A DNA stretch of 64,000 nt, from contig CAMJYM010000005.1 in the NCBI GenBank assembly GCA_946220865.1, positions 1 through 64,000 of the forward strand, given 5' to 3'. Each line of letters starts with the position of its first letter. The stretch's first letter is position 1. Positions 17,349 to 25,709 of the stretch are shown here, in pieces. The notes beneath the pieces were generated by a model. The model saw only the letters and a program-made list of their open reading frames with translations. It made no database searches and had not been told where the DNA came from. The translations under genes and the position numbers were made by a program. Source of the stretch: an uncultured Clostridia bacterium. Lineage in GTDB: Bacteria; Bacillota; Clostridia; Saccharofermentanales; DTU023.

Positions 17349-18842
17349 TCAGAGCAGGGCAAAAATCTTTTCTACACCTTCGCGAATTTGTTCCGGACTA
17401 AGGGATGAGAAGGAAAGAATGAGGATTTTTTCGTCTTGCTCGTTTTCGGTTTCCAGCTTTTGAGCCATATGATTTGACGGTTCTTCACTCGGTTTGTTTG
17501 TAAGGTTTTCAGATGCCTTTTCGGACTGTTCTTTCGCTTGTTTTTGGCTCACCTGGTAGTCGGAAAGAAATTCAATGCGAAGTCCTGCGGCGGCAAAGCG
17601 GCGCTTCAGCTCTTTTTCGGAGGCGGGGCTATGGATGCGCACGTTCAGGTGAAAACCGGCCTCCGCCCCGATAATATCACCCTTGTCGACATCAGGGCCA
17701 AGGCAATCGAGCATGAGATCGCGTTTATTGCGGAAAGCTGTGCGCAGCCGCTTTATATGCTTTTCGTACAGACCTTTTTTCAAAAAGTCGGCGAGGGCGA
17801 GCTGTGCGGCAGCGTTGACCGGGCAGGCATCGAGGAGGGCTTCTTTCGCTTCGTCAGAGGCGGCCGGACTGGCCTCCAGACGCGCGGCCAGGGCTTCGGG
17901 CAGCACCATGTAGCTGATGCGAAGGGCCGGAGAGATGGATTTGCTGAAGTTCCCCAGCGTGATGACCCGATCGTGGTGATCCAGACTTTTGAGCGACGGG
18001 ATGGTCATGCCTTCATAGCGAAATTCTGAATCATAATCATCTTCCAGCAGCCAGCGTTCTTCCCCGGCAGCCGCCCAGGCGAGCAGACTGCTGCGCGCGG
18101 CGATGGGCATGACGGAACCTGTGGGGAACTGGTGGGTGGGCGTCACCGACACCAGACCCGCCCGCTTGAGTTGAGGACTTTCCGGATTGACGCCCTGAGC
18201 GCCGACGGGCAGAAGAAGATAGGGGCGACCCTGCTGCTCCAGTTCTTGAAAAAAATCCTTAAAGCCGGGGTTTTCCAGGGCAGGCAAACATTGCGGAGGA
18301 AGCAGTTTGAGCAGCAGCCTAAAGAGACTGAGGCTGTTGGCGCGGATGACAATTTGCTCCGGTGTGACCACGATGCCGCGGCTGCGCGCAAGGTAAAAAG
18401 CCAGCTCCTGACGCAGCTCGAAGCAGCCCTTCCCCGGCGGACGCAGAACCAGCGAGCTGTTTTCACTGCGCCACAGATCCCGATAGATTTTCTGAAAGTC
18501 GCTGTAGGGGAAAAGCCCCGGATCAATTCCGGGATCGCTGAAATCGATCATCGTTTCGTTCTGCGGCCCCGGCTCTGGGGTGCGGTGTGTCTGTTCGGGA
18601 GCCTCGACGCTCCGAATTTCCTCCCAGGGCAGGTTTTCGACATAAAAGCCTGAGCGCTCACGGGCCTCAAGATAGCCCTCATCGACAAGCTGCTGATAGG
18701 CGCTGCTCACCGTGTTCAGACTGACGCCAAGGTTGGCGGCCATGGTTCGTCGCGAGGGCAGGCGCGCGCCGCCCGGCCATTGGCCGGAAAGAATAGCATC
18801 GCGCAGCTCTTCATAGATTTTCTGATAGAGAGGTTTGTGCAT
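17349..18842 (-). CDS. MocR/PdxR-type regulator (GntR helix-turn-helix fused to an aminotransferase-like domain)
   Basis: 497 residues. Residues about 1-75 form a GntR winged helix (ARLPSRRTMAANLGVSLNTV). The rest is a fold-type I aminotransferase domain with the PLP-lysine motif GNFSKSISPALRI. Proteins of this class sense pyridoxal phosphate or amino compounds. The ATG at 18842 follows AAGGGA; a longer reading to 18935 lacks a ribosome site. A Lys/Glu/Ser-rich insert of about 40 residues (KQAKEQSEKASENLTNKPSE) lies near the C-terminus. It is divergent from an ECF S component, with an inverted repeat between them, which suggests control of vitamin B6 uptake. PdxR identity is inference. Confidence 0.85.
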   Translation of the reverse strand: MHKPLYQKIYEELRDAILSGQWPGGARLPSRRTMAANLGVSLNTVSSAYQQLVDEGYLEARERSGFYVENLPWEEIRSVEAPEQTHRTPEPGPQNETMIDFSDPGIDPGLFPYSDFQKIYRDLWRSENSSLVLRPPGKGCFELRQELAFYLARSRGIVVTPEQIVIRANSLSLFRLLLKLLPPQCLPALENPGFKDFFQELEQQGRPYLLLPVGAQGVNPESPQLKRAGLVSVTPTHQFPTGSVMPIAARSSLLAWAAAGEERWLLEDDYDSEFRYEGMTIPSLKSLDHHDRVITLGNFSKSISPALRISYMVLPEALAARLEASPAASDEAKEALLDACPVNAAAQLALADFLKKGLYEKHIKRLRTAFRNKRDLMLDCLGPDVDKGDIIGAEAGFHLNVRIHSPASEKELKRRFAAAGLRIEFLSDYQVSQKQAKEQSEKASENLTNKPSEEPSNHMAQKLETENEQDEKILILSFSSLSPEQIREGVEKIFALL

Positions 18843-18941
18843 TTCAGTCCCTTCATCTGAATCGACAAAACAAATGTCGAAACGCAGCGGCAAAATGACC
18901 GACAAACTGTCATGCCAATAAATGCCAGAACACATCTGGTT

Positions 18942-18975
18942 CCATATAAGTATAGCATTTTGGTGCTTTATATGG
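18942..18975. promoter_or_regulatory. Inverted repeat between the MocR-type regulator and the ECF gene
   Basis: CCATATAA (18942-18949) and TTATATGG (18968-18975), perfect arms 18 bases apart, about 100 bases ahead of the regulator start and 184 bases ahead of the ECF gene. The arm spacing corresponds to about 2.5 helical turns centre to centre. Candidate binding site of the adjacent regulator. Confidence 0.5.
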
Positions 18976-19158
18976 GCTCAAATAACCGTTATGCTGGTAA
19001 AAATGAAAAAAAGCCGTGGGCACACAAGATCAGTATAAACGGTCAGAAGTGGTGCAGGCGTTTGCCACAAAGCGATAACAGCGCAAACCGTAACGTGGCA
19101 AGCTCGTGACACGATATGCCCATAATGCGGCAAACTCATAAAAGGAGAGAAGAAGAAT

Positions 19159-19764
19159 ATGTCAGAATTTACAGATGTGAAGAGTACAGATCGCAACCAC
19201 CGCCGGGTGCTATTAATTTCCCAGGCCGCCCTTCTGGCCGCCCTCTCGTATATTGGCTTTCAATTTTTCCGCATTGATATTCCGGTCGGCATCGAAAAGA
19301 CCGCCTTCCATTTCGGCAACGTCTTTCTGATCCTCGCTGCCCTGCTCATTGGCGGCTTCTGGGGAGGAATGGCCGGAGCCGTAGGCATGGGCATAGCCGA
19401 TCTGACCTCGGGCTACGCCTCCTCAGCGCCCGCGACATTTATTCTCAAGCTTCTCTTTGGTCTGGTCGTCGGCCTCGTCGCTGAAAAAATCCTCCACCTG
19501 AGAGAAGAGCAGGATCGCTCCAAACAGCTGCTCGCCTGCATTCTCAGCTCCGCCGCAGGCGTCCTCTTCAATGTCTTTGCCGATCCGCTCGTGCGCTTCC
19601 TGATCAAAAAATATATCATCGGTCTTCCCGCGGATCTCGCAGCTGCCCTGGCCAAACTCAACGCTGTCACCACACTGGTCAACGGTGTCGTCGCGGTCAT
19701 CGCTGTCAGCCTGATCTACATGGCCATCCGTCCGGCCCTCGAAAAGAGCAACCTGCTGCTCTGA
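19159..19764 (+). CDS. ECF transporter substrate-binding (S) component, probably for a B6-type vitamin
   Basis: 201 residues, about six membrane helices (VLLISQAALLAALSYIGFQF, VFLILAALLIGGFWGGMAGA, FILKLLFGLVVGLVAE and others). The pattern AFHFGNVFLILAALLIGG followed by SAPATFILKL is typical of generic ECF S proteins. S components bind a vitamin and share a general EcfAA'T energy module encoded elsewhere; none is in this window. AAAGGAGAG precedes the ATG. The neighbouring MocR/PdxR-type regulator suggests pyridoxine or a related compound as substrate, but other vitamins cannot be excluded. Confidence 0.8.
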   Translation: MSEFTDVKSTDRNHRRVLLISQAALLAALSYIGFQFFRIDIPVGIEKTAFHFGNVFLILAALLIGGFWGGMAGAVGMGIADLTSGYASSAPATFILKLLFGLVVGLVAEKILHLREEQDRSKQLLACILSSAAGVLFNVFADPLVRFLIKKYIIGLPADLAAALAKLNAVTTLVNGVVAVIAVSLIYMAIRPALEKSNLLL

Positions 19765-19805
19765 GGCTGGAGCCGGGTGCGAATAAGTGTAAGAGATAGG
19801 CTTAT

Positions 19806-20219
19806 TTACGTTCCTTCTTGAAGGATGTCCAGCATTTCTCTTGGTGTGATGACAAAAGTCTTCAATGGGAAATGTTTCAGATTTCCTGTAACCAGGTAAG
19901 CTTCATCGTCTTTTCGCTTTTCCATCAGGACGGCATAAAATACAAGGTCCTTCGGATCTGGAATAATATCTTCTACAATAGCAGTTTCCACAAATAGAGC
20001 GCGCTTTTTAAAATCACTCAGGAAAGTGTCGATCGCTCGTTTATTAAATTTGAATTTTGGCCGATTAAGGACGTCTTCGTATTCGGCGAGTATTTCATTG
20101 TTCACAAGCGGGATGATTTTCCCATGAAGCGCCTCCTCGGCAACCTGCCATGGTAGTGAGCTGCGTTTTAGGAGAGCAGACACAAGGACATTTGTATCGA
20201 GAACCGCAAAATATATCAT
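19806..20219 (-). CDS. PIN-domain toxin of a type II toxin-antitoxin pair
   Basis: 137 residues. PIN acidic residues are visible: Asp in the N-terminal FAVLDTNVLVSAL, Glu in NNEILAEYEDVL, Asp in IIPDPKDLVFY and Asp in DDEAYLVTGN. These bind metal for RNA cleavage in the COG1569-type PIN toxins. It overlaps the antitoxin gene by ATGA, so translation is coupled. The target RNA is not predictable. Confidence 0.85.
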   Translation of the reverse strand: MIYFAVLDTNVLVSALLKRSSLPWQVAEEALHGKIIPLVNNEILAEYEDVLNRPKFKFNKRAIDTFLSDFKKRALFVETAIVEDIIPDPKDLVFYAVLMEKRKDDEAYLVTGNLKHFPLKTFVITPREMLDILQEGT

Positions 20220-20524
20220 GACTTTGTAGAACTGTGCTCTTTTCTGGAGGCCTCAATCTCTGCGTTAATTTCATCGAGCGACATGTTGGAGAGGCCATTT
20301 TTCTCTGCACTTTCGCTCAATTCTAACATTGCCCTATATCCGCGTTCTGCGAGGTAGGGACTCTTAGGAAGAGTCATCGTAAAGGGAATTCCATTCTCCA
20401 TAACGGCTCGTTTTAGAAACATCCTGACTGCAGTTGACGTATCTATTCCAAGATTCTCAAACACGGCAGCTGCCTGATCTTTAAGGGAATCTTCAACACG
20501 TACTTGTAATAACGACGTTGCCAT
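20216..20524 (-). CDS. RelB/DinJ-family antitoxin
   Basis: 102 residues. The N-terminal half (SLLQVRVEDSLKDQAAAVFE and then LGIDTSTAVRMFLKRAV) is the ribbon-helix-helix domain of RelB/DinJ antitoxins; the C-terminal part is charged and should wrap the toxin. The ATG at 20524 follows AAGGAGG by eight bases. RelB/DinJ proteins usually pair with RelE/YafQ toxins, so pairing with a PIN protein is a mixed arrangement. The pair probably represses its own promoter at 20564-20592. Confidence 0.85.
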   Translation of the reverse strand: MATSLLQVRVEDSLKDQAAAVFENLGIDTSTAVRMFLKRAVMENGIPFTMTLPKSPYLAERGYRAMLELSESAEKNGLSNMSLDEINAEIEASRKEHSSTKS

Positions 20525-20563
20525 TGTCTCAACCTCCTTGGAATACTTGATATCTGTCATTTA

Positions 20564-20592
20564 ATTATATGACGTTGTCGTTCAAATGCAAA
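20564..20592 (-). promoter_or_regulatory. Promoter of the toxin-antitoxin operon
   Basis: On the minus strand TTTGCA (20587-20592), a 17-base spacer, then a consensus TATAAT (20564-20569). About 40 bases to the antitoxin start. Confidence 0.65.
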
Positions 20593-20652
20593 TGTTTTTC
20601 AAGGACTCGTCTTATAAGCCAACGCTGAGAAGCAGCGCCTTCAGGATTATTG

Positions 20653-21222
20653 TTATTTGATTAAATTGTTGATGGCTTTGAACTGCGGGGCTTTGGCGTC
20701 GTCCAGGAGTTCGAAGAGCAGGCCCTCTACCGGCTGGACTTTAGCTCCGGCATGGCGCAGCTGGGCGAGGGCGGTGAGCCTGTGCTCGGCTTCGCGGGAG
20801 CCTGTGGCATCGGAAGCGATGCGGACGTCATAACCTTCTGCGAGCAGATCCATGGCGGTCTGGGCGATGCAAATGTGGGTTTCGACGCCGCAGAGGATGA
20901 TTTGCCGGCGACCGCTGGCTTCCAGAGCGGGACGAATGTCATCGGTGAGTACGGAAAAGCGGGTTTTGGCGTAGATGGAGGCTCCAGCGGCTTCGGCGGC
21001 CTCTTTGACCTCGTGAACGGTGGGGCCGAGTCCTTTCGGATACTGCTCAGTCAGCAGAACGGGGAGTTTGAATTCGGCGGCGGCACGCAGCAGAATGACG
21101 CAGTTTTTCTCGATCTTTTCTCGCTCGTGAATCAGGGGTTGAAGTTTTTCCTGAACATCGACCAGCAAAAGCAGGCTATGCTCCGGGCGAAGGCGCCAGT
21201 CCATATCTTTATTGTTCAACAT
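20653..21222 (-). CDS. Isochorismatase-family (cysteine) hydrolase
   Basis: 189 residues. The catalytic triad of the family is visible: Asp in LLLLVDVQEKL, Lys in EQYPKGLGPT and Cys in GVETHICIAQTAMDLL. These enzymes hydrolyse amide or enol-ether bonds; YcaC-like members of this size have unknown substrates. AAGGATAAACC precedes the ATG. No functional link to the neighbouring genes is evident. Confidence 0.85.
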   Translation of the reverse strand: MLNNKDMDWRLRPEHSLLLLVDVQEKLQPLIHEREKIEKNCVILLRAAAEFKLPVLLTEQYPKGLGPTVHEVKEAAEAAGASIYAKTRFSVLTDDIRPALEASGRRQIILCGVETHICIAQTAMDLLAEGYDVRIASDATGSREAEHRLTALAQLRHAGAKVQPVEGLLFELLDDAKAPQFKAINNLIK

Positions 21223-21468
21223 GGTTTATCCTTTCTTTAGTCAGTTCTCCCATGGGTTGTCCATTATTGATATTTATCCCCATATTAGATGGATGTCCTT
21301 CCGGGAGATTTTATGTTCTACAGCTTGTTTTTCATGTGATTTAGAAGCATTTCTCACAGTATGATTCAAGTGATATGCTATCATATATATGTTGATTAAT
21401 TGACATCTTATATCAGTACTCTGACGCTTATGAGACTCTTATAAGAAAAATTGGAAGGGAGAAATATC

Positions 21469-21717
21469 ATGGGTATTCTTTCGTATCTTATTTGTGGTGG
21501 CCTTTGTGGCTGGATTGCCAGCAAAATCATGGGCACCGATGCTCAAATGGGCATTCTTGCCAACATTATTGTGGGTATTGTCGGCTCATTTATTGGGGGC
21601 TTTCTGGGGAGTTTAATTTTTCACGTGCCCTTTGTTGCGTGGAGTCTCAGTGGCTTCCTGATTGCTCTTCTCGGAGCCTGTGTTTTACTCTGGATGCTTA
21701 AGAAATTCAGAAAATGA
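21469..21717 (+). CDS. GlsB/YeaQ/YmgE-family small membrane protein
   Basis: 82 residues with three hydrophobic, glycine-rich segments (ILSYLICGGLCGWIASKIMG, ILANIIVGIVGSFIGG, SLSGFLIALLGACVLLWML). Family members are stress-related membrane proteins, some anchoring Asp23 proteins. The start at 21469 is set by GGAAGGGAG seven bases before. No Asp23 gene is next to it. Confidence 0.85.
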   Translation: MGILSYLICGGLCGWIASKIMGTDAQMGILANIIVGIVGSFIGGFLGSLIFHVPFVAWSLSGFLIALLGACVLLWMLKKFRK

Positions 21718-21792
21718 TGAAGCCGTGAAGTGGTTCTGAAGTGGCTTTGCCAATGACGGTGAGAATCACAATAATGACTGGGGAGAACGACG

Positions 21793-22392
21793 ATGAAGAG
21801 ACTGGAAGATAAGATTCGTGAGTGTGGTGAGGTTAGAGAAGGCGGGATTGTCAAGGTTGACTATTTCTTAAACCACCGTATTGATGTGGCTTTTCTGGGC
21901 GAAATCGGCCAGGAATTCCATCGCCTCTTTAAGGATACCCGCCCGGATGTTGTTATGACGCTTGAAGCGAGCGGTATTGCCATTGCCCTGGCGACGGCAC
22001 AAGCCTTTGGCGTACCCGTCATCTTCGCCAAAAAAAGCGAAAGCCTTAATCTTGATAAGGACTGCTTTGTCTCCGAGGTTTACTCTTACACCCGTCAGAA
22101 AAGCTATAAGATCAAGCTCAGCAAGCGTTATCTCAATAAGGGGATGCGCGTGCTCATTGTGGACGATTTTCTTGCCCGCGGCAATGCGGTCGATGGCATG
22201 CTGGAACTTTGCCGGCAAGCCGGGGCAGAGGTTTGCGGCGTGGGTATCGTGATCGAGAAATGCTTCCAGGAGGGCGGCGCTGCGCTGCGCGCCAAGGGCG
22301 TAGAGGTCAAGAGCCTGGCCATGATTTCGTCCATTGATCTGGAAAAGGGCATTGAGTTTGCGCCGAATCCGACGGAGGAAGTTCAGGGCTAA
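21793..22392 (+). CDS. xpt: Xanthine phosphoribosyltransferase
   Basis: 199 residues, full family length. The PRPP-binding signature VLIVDDFLARGNAVDGM is present, along with the Xpt N-terminus (MKRLEDKIRECGEV) and the segment VVMTLEASGIAIALATAQAF. It converts xanthine and PRPP to XMP for purine salvage. GGGGAGAACGACG precedes the ATG. Xpt genes are often controlled by a purine riboswitch; the 75-base leader here is too short and lacks the recognisable core. No permease follows. Confidence 0.92.
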   Translation: MKRLEDKIRECGEVREGGIVKVDYFLNHRIDVAFLGEIGQEFHRLFKDTRPDVVMTLEASGIAIALATAQAFGVPVIFAKKSESLNLDKDCFVSEVYSYTRQKSYKIKLSKRYLNKGMRVLIVDDFLARGNAVDGMLELCRQAGAEVCGVGIVIEKCFQEGGAALRAKGVEVKSLAMISSIDLEKGIEFAPNPTEEVQG

Positions 22393-22501
22393 GGGTCGGC
22401 TTTTTGTCTCCGAAAGTCCAAGTCGAAAGGATGACCTTTCGGACGCCGGCATTTTGGCCTTTTGCTAACTTATTCTAACTTATTTAAATTTGAATCAAAA
22501 A

Positions 22502-22559
22502 GAGCCGCCTCGCTGTTGGTCTTCTCTTCAGGAGAACATTGAGACGGCTCATTCTTTTT
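22502..22559. terminator. Terminator-like hairpin after xpt
   Basis: GAGCCGCCTC and GAGACGGCTC pair with one mismatch around a 29-base loop, followed by ATTCTTTTTG. It probably ends the xpt transcript. Confidence 0.6.
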
Positions 22560-22619
22560 GGCTTTGCGCTGTGGCGAAGTTTACAAGGACTTAATCAGCG
22601 GAGTTGGAGTCGCTGTTTC

Positions 22620-22657
22620 AAAGCCCCGTTCGCAGGGAGGCAGCAGGGCTTTTTTAT
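22620..22657. terminator. Terminator-like hairpin between convergent xpt and lpd
   Basis: AAAGCCC and GGGCTTT with T-rich sequence after the right arm on the plus strand. It lies two bases beyond the lpd stop; the T-run is on the plus strand, so it fits xpt better than lpd. Confidence 0.5.
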
Positions 22658-22658
22658 T

Positions 22659-24071
22659 TCAGCCTCTGAGGCGGCTGGGCATGGTGTGGATGCTCATGCC
22701 TTCGACGGCTTCAACGGCCTCGCTGATGCCTTCGCAGTAGGTTGGGTGAGGACGCATGCCGCGGAGCAGATCGGCGCGGGTGAGACCGTTGGCGATGGCC
22801 ATGGCAAACTCGCTGATGAGGTCGCTGGCGCGGCCGCAGATCATGTGAACTCCCAGGAGTTTCTCATCAGAGGCGGCAAAGACGAGCTTGATAAAGCCTT
22901 GATCCATGCCTTCGATGATGGCTTTGGAGTTTCCGGCCATGAGGTATTTCCCGACTTTGACCTCGATGCCCTGCTCCTTGGCCTCTTCTTCGCAGAGGCC
23001 CACGGAGGCGATTTCCGGCTGGGTATAAATGCAGGAGGGAATGATGTCGGGGCGGGTTTCCACGGGCTTTCCGGCGATGTGAGCGACCGCTGCCTGACCT
23101 TCGGCTTCGGCTTCGTGGGCGAGCTGCATGCCGCCGATGAGATCGCCGATGGCGTAGACGCCGGGCAGGGAGGTTTCAAAGTTTTCATTGACCTTGACGA
23201 ATTTGCGATTCATCTCGAGCTCGACGCCTTCGCCCAGCAGTCCTTCGAGATAAGGTTTGCGGCCTTTGGCGACGAGTACGGTATCGGCCACGGTTTCGCC
23301 CTCACGGCCTTTGGTGTCGAGCTTGAGGTGCAGGCCGTCGGCCTCCTTGGTGATGGCATTCACCGAAGTATTCAGCGTGATTTTGATGCCGCTGCGCTTA
23401 AAGACGCTGTTGAGCTGCATGGCCAGGTCTTTATCCATTTTGCGGAGAATGCGGGGAGAGGTGACGATGAGTTCGACCTCAGCGCCGATATCGTTGTAGA
23501 AGGCGGCGAATTCACAGCCTATAACGCCCCCGCCCAGGATGGCGATGCGCCTGACTTTGGCCGGAACACCTTCGAGGATATCATCGCTGCTGATCACTCC
23601 GGGGAGATCAAAGCCGGGGGTGGCCGGAATATCCGGCTCAGAGCCGGAGGCGAGCAGGACATGTTTGGCGCGCAGGGTACAGTCGCCGCCTTCATTCAGA
23701 CAGACGTGAACGCTGCCGTCTTTTTCGAGCGTTCCTGTGCCGCGCACGATCTCCACCTTATTTCCTTTGAGCAGGGCTTCGGTGCCGCCGCGCAGCTTCT
23801 CCACAACAGCCAGCTTGCGGGCGTGAAGCTGTGCCCAATCCAGGCCGTTTTGGCCGCTGAGGCCGATTTCAGCAAATTCTTTCTGACTTGCCCTATAGAG
23901 AGTGGACGCGTGCAGCAGAGCTTTGGTGGGGATGCAGCCTCGATTAAGACAGGTGCCTCCGACATCGCGGCGCTCGACCACCGCCGTCTTTAAACCATAT
24001 TGAGCCGCGCGGATAGCCGCGACATAGCCGCCCGGGCCAGAACCGATAATAAGCAGATCAAATTCATTCAT
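22659..24071 (-). CDS. lpdA: Dihydrolipoyl dehydrogenase
   Basis: 470 residues, normal length. FAD site LLIIGSGPGGYVAAIRAAQ, redox disulfide GGTCLNRGCIPTKALLH, NAD site IAILGGGVIGCEFAAFY, and the C-terminal HPTYCE segment carrying the catalytic His and Glu. It reoxidises dihydrolipoamide on 2-oxoacid dehydrogenases, the glycine cleavage system or acetoin cleavage. None of those E1/E2 or gcv genes is adjacent, so its partner complex is unknown. It is divergent from the cobalamin operon. Confidence 0.93.
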   Translation of the reverse strand: MNEFDLLIIGSGPGGYVAAIRAAQYGLKTAVVERRDVGGTCLNRGCIPTKALLHASTLYRASQKEFAEIGLSGQNGLDWAQLHARKLAVVEKLRGGTEALLKGNKVEIVRGTGTLEKDGSVHVCLNEGGDCTLRAKHVLLASGSEPDIPATPGFDLPGVISSDDILEGVPAKVRRIAILGGGVIGCEFAAFYNDIGAEVELIVTSPRILRKMDKDLAMQLNSVFKRSGIKITLNTSVNAITKEADGLHLKLDTKGREGETVADTVLVAKGRKPYLEGLLGEGVELEMNRKFVKVNENFETSLPGVYAIGDLIGGMQLAHEAEAEGQAAVAHIAGKPVETRPDIIPSCIYTQPEIASVGLCEEEAKEQGIEVKVGKYLMAGNSKAIIEGMDQGFIKLVFAASDEKLLGVHMICGRASDLISEFAMAIANGLTRADLLRGMRPHPTYCEGISEAVEAVEGMSIHTMPSRLRG

Positions 24072-24169
24072 AAAAAGGAAGCGCCTTTCTTTTATTTTAT
24101 ATTTTTCTCTATTTTAGCTTTTATGAGCGCTTGTGGACAGCCTTCTTTTTGCTTGCGTGGCCCGAATGC

Positions 24170-24270
24170 AACTGCTATGATCAAGATGGAAAATGAGCTG
24201 GGAAAGTCGGGTGAAAGTCCCGCACAAGTGCGTTACCGTCATAGTCGGGAGACCAGGGATCGTATTCTTT
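24170..24270 (+). promoter_or_regulatory. Cobalamin riboswitch (short form) of the cbi operon
   Basis: The core reads GGGAAAGTCGGGTGAAAGTC, then CCCGCACAAGTGCGTTACCG, and the B12-box-like AGTCGGGAGACCAG. These are the conserved elements of the cobalamin aptamer, without the large peripheral helices of the longer class. A terminator follows at 24316. Boundaries are approximate. It should shut off the biosynthetic operon when coenzyme B12 is plentiful. Confidence 0.85.
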
Positions 24271-24315
24271 GCGGACACCGGAGAATATGGCTTGGAGCTG
24301 CTTCTGCAGCTTTCT

Positions 24316-24357
24316 GCCCTCGCTTCAGGTGCTCTGCAGCGGGGGCTATTTCTTTTT
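24316..24357 (+). terminator. Riboswitch-controlled terminator (expression platform)
   Basis: GCCCTCGCT and AGCGGGGGC form a 9-bp stem with one wobble around 13 bases, followed by TATTTCTTTTT. It sits 46 bases downstream of the aptamer and 44 before cbiD. Confidence 0.75.
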
Positions 24358-24400
24358 ATTCAAAAGATCCCCGTCCTGGTCAGCGGGAGCATAGACGAGC

Positions 24401-25681
24401 ATGGACCGAACACGTTGGGTGGATGGCAAAGAGCTGCGCTGTGGTTTTACTACAGGGAGCTGTGCAGCGGCGGCGGCCAAGGCGGCCTGTCTGCTGCTTT
24501 TTGGCGGCGAAGAATCGGCGAATCTGCGTGAGGTTGAGGTTCACACGCCGGAGGGCGTGAGTCTGACCCTGCCCCTCGAGACAATCCGTTTTTCCCCCGT
24601 GACCGCAGAGATTTCAGAGATGTCAGAGGTCGCGGACACGGCACAGCTTGCGGCAGCCGGGCGAAAAAGCCATGAGATTTTTCCCGGGGAAGTTTCCGTT
24701 TCTGTCATTAAGGATGCAGGCGACGACCCGGATATTACCGATGGTCTTTCCATTGTGGCAAGCGTTCGTGCCCTTGCAGCAGCCCCTGACAGCCTGCCGC
24801 AGGTCATTATCGACGGGGGCGAGGGGGTTGGCCGGGTGAGCAAAGCCGGCCTCGATCAGCCGGTGGGAGCTGCGGCCATTAACTCAGTGCCGCGGCAGAT
24901 GATAGAAACGGCTGTCCGTGAGGCTATGGAAATCTGCGCTGTACACGTTAATGTGCATGTGATTATATCTATTCCCGGAGGGGAAGCTGTCGCTGCAAAA
25001 ACCTTTAATCCGCGCCTGGGAATTATCGGTGGCCTCTCTATTCTTGGTACGAAGGGCATTGTCGAACCGATGAGCAGTGCGGCCATTCGCGATACGGTGA
25101 GGACAGAAATTAAGCAGGCTAAAGCCGAGGGCCATGATCGATTTTTTCTGGTTCCCGGCAATTATGGAGAAGATTTTATTCGTCAGAAGCTCAAGCTGAC
25201 TGGAGCGCGGGTCATTCAGTGTTCCAACTGGATCGGCGATGCGCTTGAGTTTTCGGCGACGGTCGGTTTTCGCCGCCTTTTTCTCGTGGGTCACATCGGC
25301 AAGATGGTCAAGCTGGGTCTTGGTATGCCGAACACCCACTCGAATCAGGGTGATGGGCGCATCGAATTTCTGTTGATGGCGGCTCTCAGGGCGGGAGCGG
25401 ATCTGGAGACGCTGAAAAAGCTCAGCGCGTGCACGATGACGGATGCGGCGCTGGAACTCCTCTTTCAGGCTGGGCAGCTTGAAGGGGCTATGGCCGTGTT
25501 GCGTGAGCGTATCGAAGATTTTCTGGAGCGGCGCATGCCCGGGGATATGGAAATGGCTTTTATGGTTTTTACGAAAGACCCGAAGCTCCCTTCCGTCCTT
25601 TGCAAGAGCCGCAATGCGGACGATGTTTTGAAGCTCTGGCAAAGACAGCTTCAGGCACCGGGCCAGGGAAGCTGCGAGTGA
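24401..25681 (+). CDS. cbiD: Cobalt-precorrin-5B C1-methyltransferase
   Basis: 426 residues, somewhat longer than usual. The N-terminal WVDGKELRCGFTTGSCAAAA motif and the internal FNPRLGIIGGLSILGTKGIV segment are diagnostic for CbiD, which methylates C1 of the corrin ring using SAM in the anaerobic pathway. It is the first gene of an eight-gene forward operon under the cobalamin riboswitch. A weak GGGAG lies 11 bases before the ATG. The C-terminal 60 residues are less conserved. Confidence 0.93.
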   Translation: MDRTRWVDGKELRCGFTTGSCAAAAAKAACLLLFGGEESANLREVEVHTPEGVSLTLPLETIRFSPVTAEISEMSEVADTAQLAAAGRKSHEIFPGEVSVSVIKDAGDDPDITDGLSIVASVRALAAAPDSLPQVIIDGGEGVGRVSKAGLDQPVGAAAINSVPRQMIETAVREAMEICAVHVNVHVIISIPGGEAVAAKTFNPRLGIIGGLSILGTKGIVEPMSSAAIRDTVRTEIKQAKAEGHDRFFLVPGNYGEDFIRQKLKLTGARVIQCSNWIGDALEFSATVGFRRLFLVGHIGKMVKLGLGMPNTHSNQGDGRIEFLLMAALRAGADLETLKKLSACTMTDAALELLFQAGQLEGAMAVLRERIEDFLERRMPGDMEMAFMVFTKDPKLPSVLCKSRNADDVLKLWQRQLQAPGQGSCE

Positions 25682-25709
25682 CGAGAGCTGGCGAAAGGAG
25701 AGTCAGGGC

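Noticed and set aside
21718..21792. A purine riboswitch ahead of xpt
   Set aside because: The leader is only 75 bases and lacks the conserved three-way-junction core.
22464..22490. Another copy of the TetR palindrome (GCTAACTT...CTAACTT)
   Set aside because: The halves are direct, not inverted, repeats.
22539..23993. A 484-codon forward open frame over the dihydrolipoyl dehydrogenase gene
   Set aside because: Its translation is a Gly/Ala/Asp/Phe-rich antisense pattern; the minus-strand gene has all catalytic motifs.
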